A DNA stretch of 64,000 nt from positions 58,311,208 through 58,375,207 of the forward strand of contig JACMZG010001911.1 of NCBI GenBank assembly GCA_018340805.1, in the 5' to 3' direction. Positions 1 through 10,900 of this stretch are shown here, in pieces. Made by a program: the position numbers and the translations under genes. The notes beneath the pieces are model-generated. The model made no database searches. It was not told the origin of the DNA and saw only the letters and a list, made by a program, of their open reading frames with translations. The stretch comes from Microvelia longipes (lineage: Eukaryota > Arthropoda > Insecta > Hemiptera > Veliidae). How positions within the stretch are numbered: the stretch's first letter is position 1; each line of letters begins with the position of its first letter.

Positions 1-398
1 GCTTAACGACCCATTATTTCCTAAGGTTCGGTTTATGCTTTATGACCTAAGCAGTTACTCAATTATCAAGCACTGCTCGCACCTAATTTTGTCAGTATTT
101 GTCAGAGGAAATGCGCTAAAACCTTAAAAGATAAACACTGACTGAGCTTTAATCTAGTTCGAATAATAGTGCGCACTGCCTATTTCAGAGGCTTGGTTTT
201 GTATAACCAAGTGGAAAATTATGCGCATTTCCTTTGAAAAGCACAGCCAAAATGAGTACGAGCAGTGCTTGATAATTGAGTAACTGCTTAGGTTTAAAGC
301 ATAAACCGGAACCTTAAGCAAGTGGGTTGTTATGAACGGAAACACGCATTCCAAAGGAATTTCGCCAACATGCGGACACCGCGCCAGAATGTTTACTT
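1..398. repeat. Foldback repeat family F1, left end beyond window
   Basis: Two arms are inverted around a centre near position 170. A 33-bp segment at about 47-80 recurs as its exact reverse complement at about 258-290, and homology extends about 90 bp per arm. The right end reads, on the minus strand, as a GC-rich terminus. Related copies lie at 43741-44160 and 47764-48168. There is no coding sequence; the open frame across 154-456 is just one arm. Confidence 0.75.
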
Positions 399-834
399 GT
401 TTTATCATACAACCTATTGTTGCCATTTTACATTGAGCACGCCTTGATATATTCAAAAAATATAAAATTCAGTAACATATTAAACTCGTTTAAGAATAAA
501 TGTAATTATATTTTAACATCATATTTCAGTCTAAGTTCATTTATTTTTACTACTTGGGTCAGTAAACATTAAAACATAAATGGATTGATGGAAAATATTT
601 CGTAATTACCATAGGTCTTTGTTTACTTTTATTTTATTTTACTAAACGATTGGCAACTGTTTGAATTTAAAAAAACTACAGCACAATCTGGTAGAGAAGA
701 GCAAACAGATTTTTACTACTAGCGCTCTTCAAGATTTGTGATGAGGCCCCCAACTAAAATCATAAACACAAACTTGTCAATTGAGTGTTCCCACTATGGT
801 CGGGAGTGAACCATCTATGTTAATATTGTTTATC
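399..834. other. Non-coding AT-rich DNA
   Basis: I see no gene, exon with plausible splice sites, or named repeat here. Confidence 0.5.
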
Positions 835-1193
835 TATGGACACCACTGGTTCTTAAAAAAAAATCCCTACAAGAAGGGAACGGGAAAAAACTATGTAAAC
901 AAATAAGGTTATTTTACCCGTATTTTCTTATTTTTTTGGCAATGTGTTTTTACATTTCTTTTGTGTAGTTTTATTTTAAAATATCATTTTAAGATTAATT
1001 TGAAAGTAGTTTTCAAAACAATGCAATCAAAAGAAGAACTACAAACAAAGTGACGATTGCGGGAAGAAGGTTTTTCCTAACCTAGTAGGGATTTTTTTCT
1101 CTTTTTAAGTGAGAGGTTGGCAGTGGCTTCTCTGATTGGTCAATCCCCAAAATACTTATAACCTTGGGTTTTTTTAAACTAAACGATAGACTG
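835..1193 (-). mobile_element. MITE-2 copy A (TA-target MITE), one end degraded
   Basis: This matches the 29100-29492 element in reverse complement along most of its length, including the block with GGGAAGAAGG and the terminal TAAACGATAGACTG followed by TA. The left terminal repeat is not recognisable, so this copy is truncated or diverged at that end. Confidence 0.7.
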
Positions 1194-1861
1194 TAGGGTC
1201 AAACACAAGAAATTTATTCCGATAAATCCGGATCCGGGATAAATTGCCCCAATCAGATATGTTGAGTAAACGTTCCGAGGTACTCTGTACCCCAGTTTTT
1301 ATAATATATTGATTTGTAATGATTTACCCACAAACTCCATCAATCTGCTCGTGTATTTTTGCAAAACAGTCGAAACATGGCACAAAATCAACCTTCGAGT
1401 TGGAACCGGAAGATTAATTTATAGGACATTTAAATTATATTATAAGATTATTATAATATAATTTACATTGAAAATTAAAATTAATATTCCTAAAAAATTG
1501 GATATTTTTTGGATAAATATGACATACTTAGGACGTTCACATATATAACAGATATAATACTCCAAGTTAAATTTAATTTTCAGCATAATTTCCAACTATA
1601 TCAAAAGCCATGGTCACTTCTTCTTGTCTTTGGTTTGTAGAGAAATATACTAATAGAGTAGCAATTGCATATGACTTTACCCGTTCTGATATCACACAAG
1701 TTCCCAAGTATAATTTTATTACAAGACATCTAAGCACCGGTTTTCATTGCATCACATACTTTAATTAGCGTCAAGCACAATACTTGGCTTAATGATAAAC
1801 GCTTTCCAAAATAAAGCTACTTCTACTGCTTCCGAAGCAATTTGCGAGTGCTGCAAGAATA
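1194..1861. other. Non-coding AT-rich DNA
   Basis: No gene or recognisable element. A stretch near 1270-1300 resembles the tail-linked sequence found after R1 repeats, but it is too short to call. Confidence 0.45.
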
Positions 1862-2192
1862 TATCGTTTACCGTTGAGTTATATACTAGAGGGGGCATAA
1901 CCTATCTCAATACATTGAGAGGTCTGAAACATATTTTTAGGGCTCTTGTAGGCTCCGTGTAATCTTATTGAAACCTCCTACAAGAGTGAGTTAAGGTTAT
2001 AATATATAGTTTGTTTTTGCTTTCCCGCACATTGTTTGTATTTTGATTTGTATTTTTAACATTATACTGTATGATTCACTGTAATTTTGTACTAATTATT
2101 TGATTATATTTATTAGGAAAGGTGGTCAGGTTACTTTGTCGATATTTCAAAATGTAACTAAATAGAGCCTCTCTAGAAATAATATCTCTAAG
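1862..2192 (+). mobile_element. MITE-1 copy, diverged
   Basis: It shares the order of blocks seen in the well-bounded copy at 53414-53747: the ACTAGAGGGGGCATA start, CATTGAGAGG, the CTCATTGAAACC-like block, GGTGGTCAGGTTACTTT and the GCCTCTCTAG end followed by TATCTCTAA. The outer left end is eroded. No open frame. Confidence 0.75.
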
Positions 2193-2443
2193 TCGCTTTC
2201 CTCTCTTTGGAACGGAGGTTATTATTTTTTGAAAACTTTTTTTTATCCAAACCTCGTTATTAGTTTAGCTTGTTGAATCTTTGCTCGTAAGAATTTTAAC
2301 AAATTCACATCTCAAATTTGTTAAAACAAAATAGCGTGATAAACATAATCTTGTGCAGCGGAATGGGTAAAGCATGTCGAGCAAATGCTCTATTTCGCTG
2401 CACGTTTTGCTCGAACGTTAGTATTCCCTACAGGCCTACACAA

Positions 2444-3500
2444 TTACCTCGTCTATATGATGTGTTGAACACCAGGTTGAATCCTCGACACCGATTTTAT
2501 TTCGTGGAGACGGTGGTTCAACCCGGTGTTGAACACCGATATCAACACCGATAATTTGTCGTGTAGACACTTAACGGGGTTGAACCCGGTATCCGAAGTC
2601 AGGTTATTTTAATAATTATTATTGCTTTTAATTTCTTTGGTTATTTAATACATAATGAATTTTTATTATGAATTTATTTACCTTTTCCTCATGACATTAA
2701 ATCAAAATATTGGTTTTGCAGCATTATGCTGTCTGCTGTCGAAATTTTATTGGTAAAATAAATGGATTATTTAGCTCAAATTTAAGTCGCGGTTCGCTGT
2801 AAACGCTGCTTATGATATTGGTTCTTCGTGTTCTCACAAGAGCATTGTATTTTCTGTTGTTCCTTGCAGCATATCAAAAACACTAATTTGTAGGTTAAAG
2901 CAGTAATAATTATTAATAGCGGACACAAAATAAGAAAAGAATAATGTTTTTAAAAATATTCACAATACTAAGAATAATACAAAACAGACACGAATAATTG
3001 CAAATCATGTTGATTTTGAAGAATGGCCAACCTACAAAAATAAATATTCCCTAAGAAAATATCGATCTTTATTTAGATTTAAGTTATTATTTTGAATTAT
3101 TTTATTAATAAACATCTTTATTAGTTCTATTTTATATATACTCTAAAACTTTTATTGATCAGTATTGTTTGCATTTTTAAAAAAATTTTTGGTTTATTTA
3201 CTTGATTTTATTTATTCATTATCATTCTACTTTACTGGAATATGATTTACATCCGTCTGCTAATACTAATGAAGTAATAAAAGTACATAATTATGTTTAA
3301 GAAGAAAATAAATTTAAATAAATGCAGAAAAAACTTAAAGATACAATAGCATAACTACTGAGCAGAGGTTATAACTTTTAAGTACGGTATAGGTATTGAA
3401 TACCGGATTGAACCCCTACCGTGTAAACGTTTGCGAGATTCAACCCCTAAAACAATTATAGGTGTTCAACCCAGTGCAACACATCGTGTAGACGAGGTAA
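2444..3500. mobile_element. F5: ~1.06-kb element with inverted ends
   Basis: The left end TTACCTCGTCTATATGATG is mirrored by the right end, whose reverse complement reads TTACCTCGTCTACACGATG. The similarity continues inward through several GGTTGAA/GTTGAACACC motifs. The interior is AT-rich with no open frame, so the element is non-autonomous. No clear target-site duplication is visible. Similar GGGGTTGAA-rich sequence recurs at about 55900-56070. Confidence 0.65.
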
Positions 3501-5690
3501 ATATAATGGTTCTGGTCATATAGGTATGTAAAGAATATTTCATATCATGAAATAACTAGTTATTTTATAAAATACCTAGTTATTAATGGATACATATTTA
3601 AATTAATTATACACTTTAACTAAAATTACCCTTTATCACACATTAGCGATTTTTTTTCGAAGCTTATTCAAATTTGCTCAAAGAGTATTCGACCTATTGT
3701 TTTACGTGTACCTTATTATAATATTAAAAGTTAGTCATTAGTTAGTCAGTACTTCTTTAGATGGTTCCTTTCCAAATAGTCTAGCAAAGGATGTTGGGAC
3801 TTGTTCTTTGTACATAAGACCGAATATAATTCATTAAATGATTGCCTCATGGACTAATGTACTCCTAATAATCGACAAAAAAATAATATAGTTACTGGAG
3901 TTTGGTCAAATGACGGTCACAAGGGAGTAACTATCTACAAAATGTATCCGATCGTGTTCGTTGGAAAACATAAATGATAATGTATTTGTCATATATAAAA
4001 CTATTTTATCACTTCCGATGCTATTATAACCGCATTTGTTACTAGAAAAGGACATATTTTACAGTCCAGCGATTCGCCTCTGTTTCAAGGCCTTTTCCAT
4101 CACCTATTAGTGTTTGTTAAATAGCAATGACGCAAAATTATCATCATTGATGTATTAGTTAGTTTCAGTATTAAAAATAAGTTCATTTAAATAATTAAAT
4201 ACAGCCAGAGAAAAATAAAAGAAAATATTACATTTATATTTATAAACATACATATATATATTTAAAACTTAGTTGATAAAGAGTAGCATAATTTAAAACC
4301 TTGACAGTAGCGCCATCTATTGAAAACTGAGTGGTACTACTATCTATCCTCTAGCTTCTAAACACGTCCCTCTTTTAAATAATTTCGACCAATCAAAATC
4401 TTCCAAGTACAAAATAAAAATATTAATCTGTCAAAACAGCTGTAATGTAAGTAAATAATCAACAATAACTCCGATTTCTCTTTCTACAGAATAAGTACAA
4501 TTTTAATTGTTGTTTCCTCTTTTTATTAGTATATTGTTATTGCATTTACTCGGTAAAGTCAGTGTAACCTTTAAAAATAATTTAAAAATAAGAAAATTTC
4601 AGTTTACGTAAATTGGGTATGTATTTTTTATTTATGATAGAAAAAAATATTTCCGTTGTTTGAAGGATTTGTGTCGGCCTGTAATTATCTTTCTTATGTC
4701 TCAACGCAACGTTAATTACATCTAAAATACCAAGTAGAAAGAACTAAGAAGAAGGATTATTTTTGAAAGATATTTACTTGTATTACTGACAGATTGGTGG
4801 CACAGAATTGTCACACTTCATTTTTGAAATAAATGTCTAATTTCATTTAATTTGCATTGGAAATTCTTATTTTTATTTGTTGTTATCTTTTCTTAACGTT
4901 GTCATTTCATAGTTAATTAGTTTGGATGTCTCTCTAAGGTCATTTAGCGAAGCAGAAGGTTTTTAAAGTATAATCTGTCTTGATTTGTTTTATTCACAAA
5001 TTTTTTGTTGATGCTACATTGCAGAGACAGGAATATTTTTTCTGTTATCTTTAAGGTCACTGTAGTTCGACATGTCTGTGTGATATCTCTTTTATGATAA
5101 TATGACTACTTCCTTTTTATGATTCAGTTTGCCACTAAATAAGCGGGACTTTACATTTTATAAGAGTCTTTATAAAATGTTGAGGATAAGCCTGGTAAGT
5201 AAAATCTGAAATCAACCATCTGTCATTACATCATTGTTACCTTGTCCTCTGATGAATGATGGTGAAAAGGTCCTGCCATATTGGATACTCCAGTTCCTCA
5301 TCTCTTGTTGAGTTAAAGTATGACAAGAAAAACACCCGCAAAGTCAAAACCAATAAATGTTCCTACAAATTTGATTATATGTAATAAGTCCTGAAGCCTT
5401 TCTCCAAACCTGATAAAGAATTCATTATATTCTTTAAGGGTTGGTGCATAATAATACTCTTACGCCATTGTAGGTGGATAACAGACACACCCACAAAACC
5501 AAATGAAATCAATATCCCTATAAAATATTTTTACTTAGAAAGTAAGATTAATATAGTGGATTTACCAAAACAAACATGGGTTAAAACTGGGGTCTGTGGT
5601 GCAGCAGCAATATGTGCAATACACAACTGTATTGTGTACTTAGCTCTATTACTTTATCTAGTTTAGAACCAGTAGGGAAGTATATATGTG
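3501..5690. other. Intergenic AT-rich DNA
   Basis: No protein-coding exon or RNA gene is recognised. The 5' untranslated exon and promoter of the SMIM14 gene may lie somewhere between here and 7827, but the sequence does not fix them. Confidence 0.45.
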
Positions 5691-5699
5691 TATAAACAG

Positions 5700-6012
5700 C
5701 CTAAAAATTTTCTGAGGGCCATAAGTGCCTTATCTAAAAGGACTATTTAATGGTTTTCTTACCAAATAGTTCAATGGAGTCTATTGTTTAAGCCGACCAT
5801 AGTTAATCTTTGCTCCATTGCCTAGTTTGGGAGCATTAGAGCGAAATGTGAAAAAAATACAAGAAAAAATATCTTTGGGATTTTCTGAGGGCAATAAGTG
5901 GCTTACCTTAAAGGTGTATTTAAATTTATTGGTACCAAATTGTTCATAACGGTCTTATCGTTAAGCAGAAATAGTCAATATACACTCCATTACCTAGTAG
6001 CTGAATAATGTG
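5700..6012 (+). repeat. Imperfect tandem duplication, ~175-bp unit, two copies
   Basis: The block starting TTTTCTGAGGGCCATAAGTG near 5708 recurs near 5882. Both copies then share AAGG-TATTTAA, ACCAAATTGTTCA-like and CTCCATTGCCTAG-like blocks in the same order. Confidence 0.6.
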
Positions 6013-6214
6013 GCATCGCTCAATTTCACTATTTTTCTTTACATCGCAAGACTATTTTAGGTCCAGCAAATGTAGGGGGGGGGGATTTCAATTTGGACAC
6101 CAATCCGAATTCAGGTTCATTTAGGGTACCAACAGATTTTCTACCATTTTATCAGCTTGAAACCACAACGATAAAACTTAACGTCTCTTTAAAAAAAAAC
6201 AACATCCGTTTATA

Positions 6215-6476
6215 TTTCCATTACATTTTAATGGAAATGATCTTTACATGGTTTAAATAACCATTACATGGTTTAAATTTCCATTACATTGTAATGGAAA
6301 TGTCCATTACATGGTTTAATGTTCCATTACATTGTAATGGAAATGTTCATTACATGGTTTAAATTTCCATTACATTGTAATGGAAATGTCCATTACATGG
6401 TTTAATGTTCCATTACATTGTAATGGAAATGTTCATTACATGGTTTAAATTTCCATTACATTGTAATGGAAATGTA
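6215..6476. repeat. 43-bp palindromic minisatellite with alternating dimers
   Basis: The core CCATTACATTGTAATGG is itself a palindrome. It starts at 6281, 6324, 6367, 6410 and 6453, an exact 43-bp period. The linker alternates between two versions (ending TTTAATGTT or TTTAAATTT), giving an 86-bp higher-order unit. Degenerate units lie on the left. Confidence 0.9.
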
Positions 6477-7827
6477 AACATCTGTTTACATTGTATTGTG
6501 TTCCTTTGTTTTGGGTGGATATATCACCATACTATATTCAATGGCATAAGAGTAATATAAGTGACCTACTCTTAAAGAATACAATGCATTCTTTATAAGG
6601 GTTGTAGAAAGGATTTATAAGGAAGATTAAGTAATACTGTTGTATTATCCATGTTGTTATGGATGTACTCTTAATAAAAATTCTAAAATTTGTAGGGAAA
6701 TTTATTTGCGAGCGGGTCTTTCATCATACTCTATCTCTGAATAGTTGTAATCTTTGCCTTTCGAGTCCTTCCCTCCTTGTTAAGTACTGATCTGTTTGGG
6801 GTTGGGGCTGGTGACACAGTGGCCTTGTGAATTGGCCAGATTTTTCATTTTAATGTTCCTTTACTATTTTTATTGTGAAATTGTCGAATAATATTACTTA
6901 TCTTTAATTTTTATTGATAAAATGATTTAAATTTAATTTTAAATATGTTAAAACCCAATGTAACATATTTTGATTAAATGAGGCATGAATATATAAATAG
7001 TGAGAAATATTTGACCAACTCTGTTACCTTGACAACCTACAAATCAAAACAATCACCAATCATGTATATTTAAATTTAGAGTTGCTTGTTTGTTATAATT
7101 TAAAAAATCCTATTGAAAAAATGTTAATAAACAATTAATGATAAATGTTTTATTTTCATATTTTGCCTTTATGATTAAAAATAAATTTAATGTCTATTAG
7201 TTTTCGACAGACAGATTGTGGAAGATTTTTGGGCTCTGATTGGTTACCACCAATCATTCATAACGGGAACACACTGCTACCAACTATGCCAAAATTAATT
7301 GCCCTACTTGAGGGGGCAGCATAGAGAAATAAACAATACGAGACGTTACCTTTCACTGACGTTAAGCATTACTAATCATGTAACAATCTTCTAGAGATTA
7401 ATGTTTCTTTGGAGAAAACTTTACAAACATGGCATTAGAGGTCTAATGCTGGACTTAATAGCTTCCCATTTAAACTATTCGCGATTCAAAGAAAAATAGT
7501 TGTAAGGTTGATAATACCAATTGCGGGAAAACAAAAGGGCGATCAAATTTTATTTATCATAAGATTAGCTGGGAGCCAATAAACATTCTTCTTTTATTTC
7601 TTTATTGTTGGTTAGTCCAACATTTAAAAGTCCAAAAGTTGTTGGCAGTCCAAGAATTTGTTCTACTTAGATTTAGCGTCGAATATAAAAAACCACTAGT
7701 TATACTATGAATCACTTTGGTTAAAATACAGAAATTAATAGCATTTAATACTTAAATAATTACTATAAAAACAAATCTCATTCCAGATTCTCTTGATTAG
7801 TTTACTTTATGAATATATTTTTTTCAG
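6477..7827. other. Non-coding DNA upstream of the first SMIM14 coding exon
   Basis: AT-rich with no coding exon. Sequence at about 7525-7620 (GCGATCAAATTTTATTTATC region) recurs in altered form at about 50555-50660 and 14160-14250, so it is interspersed-repeat debris. The end is a polypyrimidine tract and AG at 7826-7827. Confidence 0.5.
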
Positions 7828-7914
7828 GTTCTGTTGCAAAGTTGAAGAAGTAAGATGGATCCTTGTGAATATGCATTCAGTCAACAGGCAATGATGAGAC
7901 GACTTATCTCATTT
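7828..7914 (+). CDS. SMIM14: SMIM14 exon with start codon (CDS from 7855)
   Basis: The acceptor TTTTTTTCAG ends at 7827 and the donor GTAAGT starts at 7915. ATG at 7855 opens 20 codons ending in ...MRRLISF at phase 0; the 27 bases before it are 5' UTR. The open frame running past 7914 to 8169 is intron read-through, not coding. Confidence 0.88.
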
Positions 7915-10900
7915 GTAAGTTGTTTTACCTCTTTAAGTTCAAGAGATAGAATAGGGTGGGAGGACACACCTGGCTTCTGGGGGCCAGCCCAACAAAATTT
8001 TACATTGATCCTTATATGCAGTTTTCTACTTTTTTTATATGTTTCCCTATTAATAAATTATTGTTTTCCTGTCATTTTGCCCTCCTTTGTCGTGCCTTCA
8101 ATATGTGTTCCGATAGGGTTTGTAGAGGGGTGGGGAGTTTCTAGTCTCCCTCTTGGGAGGCCCTATTAGGAGTAAGTACACTATCAGACTCCTTGTCACT
8201 GTGCTCTTCAACTCTAGTCTTCCCTTTAATATTAGTAATATGGGGGAGGGAGTGGCAGTAACTATCAGGCAAGTAGGCCACGTTGTTGGGCCCTTTTTGC
8301 CAGCTCCCTAAGATAGTGTTCTACTCCTTTTAATTTCAAGTGTAGGTGTATTTCATCTAATCTAGACAGAAGAGCTGTGAATTTCTATGGTTCCTCTCAT
8401 GCTTTTTTCAAGCAATCATACATATTTTCACTGTCTTATAGTCTAGTGAAAACTAGGAACAAAATGTGCCCTCACTGTTACACCAAACCTCCACACACTT
8501 TAAACTACAAGGCAGAAACAGTATAGTATTATAATGAATCTACTATGAGGGTCCTAAATTTTCCCTATACCCAGTTTCATTTAGGGTAAGGGATCTTTAA
8601 CGAGTACCTGACAACGCACAGGCTCGAGACCACAGGCTTTACATCCCTTCTGAAGGACGTGGTACGCAGAATTTTTATCCCTCTCATAAAAATCCCAGAG
8701 GCCCGTGCTGGGAGTGAACCCATGACTAAATAAACTCAGAAGTTTAAAGTCCATTCATTCTGTGTATTGGCAGCGTACCTTAACCACTACACCACGAGTG
8801 ACTCTCCCTTTAATATTATGAGTCTCTTTAGCCTAAACCAATTTTCATTTAGGGTTAGGGATCTTTTATATGAGTACTTGGCATCACACAGGATTGGCAA
8901 CCACTGCCTCAATGTCCCTTTCGAATAATGACATGTATAAGAATTTCCATCTCTCGTATGAAAATCGAGATTTGTATGAAAGGAATTGACCCCGAACTGT
9001 CCTGAGTGCCTGCTACAAGTCCTGACCATTACACAATTAACAAAGTTTGAATATAATGCATTCAGCTTATTGTAATAAGAGATATACAACAATATTATTA
9101 CAATAGTTTTATTTGCTGTTTGGATAGAAGAGGACACATATAGTTTCAATCATGCCAGCTAAAATAAATAATTTAAATACATAAATAAGACTGGTGTAGT
9201 TTTGCCAGTCTTTACTTTACTATCTTTACAGTAAAGTTGTCTTAGTAATACTGTCTCTTCATGTTTTTTTATTGTCTAACTTATGTATACATTTTTCCTC
9301 CAGCTAAGGCAGTCGCAGTCATCATGCTCCGATACACAGTGCTTTAATGGATGTAAGTCATTCCATTTTTTCTTATTTCTGTTATTTAAATCTGTTTTTT
9401 ACTTTTCATCATTTATACTGAAGGTTTATAGAAAAATTATTCTTTTTGTCTTATTAATACACTAAAGTATTAAAAATACCTGTGGTTGCGATTGACAGCC
9501 TAGATATTAATTTCAATTATTTAAATATTAGCAGTATATTTCATTTTTACTTTTTATCATTTGTACTGTAGGAAAAGTATTGTGTTTGCAAAAAAAACCT
9601 GAAACCAGGATGTCACCGGAATCATCCATTTCAAGCGTTTTAAGGCCTTCTGAGTGATTTTTGCAAAGTTGTCTGTCTGTGTGTGTGTGTGTCTGTTATC
9701 ATTGGTAGCTCCCAGTGTATTTACGCTAGAGAATTAAAACTTTGTACAAATATCAATCTACAGGTGTTGTTATGCTATCCGGAAAATAATTTTTCTATGT
9801 CATCATTAACCTGCAACAACGACTTAGCAAAAATTTTGAAAAATTATAAAACGCAGAAAAATGTTATGATCAATTTGAAATTTGGCACTCATGTAGCTGT
9901 GTATAAGACTAACATATGTGCCAAGTTTCATCTCATCACCAGCATTAGTTCAATGTTTATCGAAAGACTTGTATACACTTTTTTAAAAAATCTGAAAAAT
10001 AATCCAATTGATTTGAAATTTGGTTTAAGTATGCATCTTACGTTATAAATAAGTGCACTAATTTTCTTATTAATATGGCAAGTATATCCATGATTTTTGA
10101 TGGATCATAAAATTTAGGCAGCATCGAGCGTGGTCAGTGCTGCTTGGGTGACAGCTAGGAATGAAATGAATCCATTTACTATCTGAGGACGAGCCAAGCG
10201 AGTCTGAAGAACTTTTGCAGTATAAAATTAACAACTTGTATATTCTGAGGACGAGCCAAGCGAGTCCGAAACTGGGAGGATGAGCGTAGCAAGGTAAAGT
10301 TCTGAAGTACCCCGTACCCGATTTTTATTCATTCATTTTATTTTTTCATATGTGTCTTCTGAACCAAGTGAATAACAAATAAATAAACTGACGGTCTTCA
10401 GGGTTTCATTATGATAATAATATTACCTTACATAACTGACAGATAACAGGTTGTATTCTTCAATTGTAAATTCTCTAAGAGAAGAAAGACAAGGTATCCT
10501 GACCAACAAGAAATACTGTCCACAAGCCTCAGTCCTTGGTCCTATTTTATTTTTAGTCTTCATAAACGACGTACCAGCCTTCATACACTTATGCTTGCTT
10601 TTTGCGGATGACTCGACATTCTTATTTAAGAATATTAATAGCAAAGATAGGTATATTACAAGATAGAATATTACTTGTCGAAGATGATCCAAATTATTAA
10701 AATGGCAAATGAGTGGTTTCTCGCAAACCGTGTAACAGTAAATGAGGATAAGAATGAGCGACTCACCTTCTCTCTGAGGAAGAAGCAAAGTGAGGAAGCC
10801 ATCAAAGTACTTGGTGTAATGTAGGATTCCCACTTACGTTGGGACAAACATATTAAAAACCTCCTTAATTGTCTGCCGTTAGTCAATTACATGTTAAGAA

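Noticed and set aside
9683..10048. 121-codon plus-strand frame
   Set aside because: Part of the R1 repeat; frame not preserved in the copies at 40100-40500 and 63480-63850.
10423..10886. Minus-strand frames opposite the LINE reverse transcriptase
   Set aside because: Shadows of the plus-strand RT remnant; they contain no recognisable motif.
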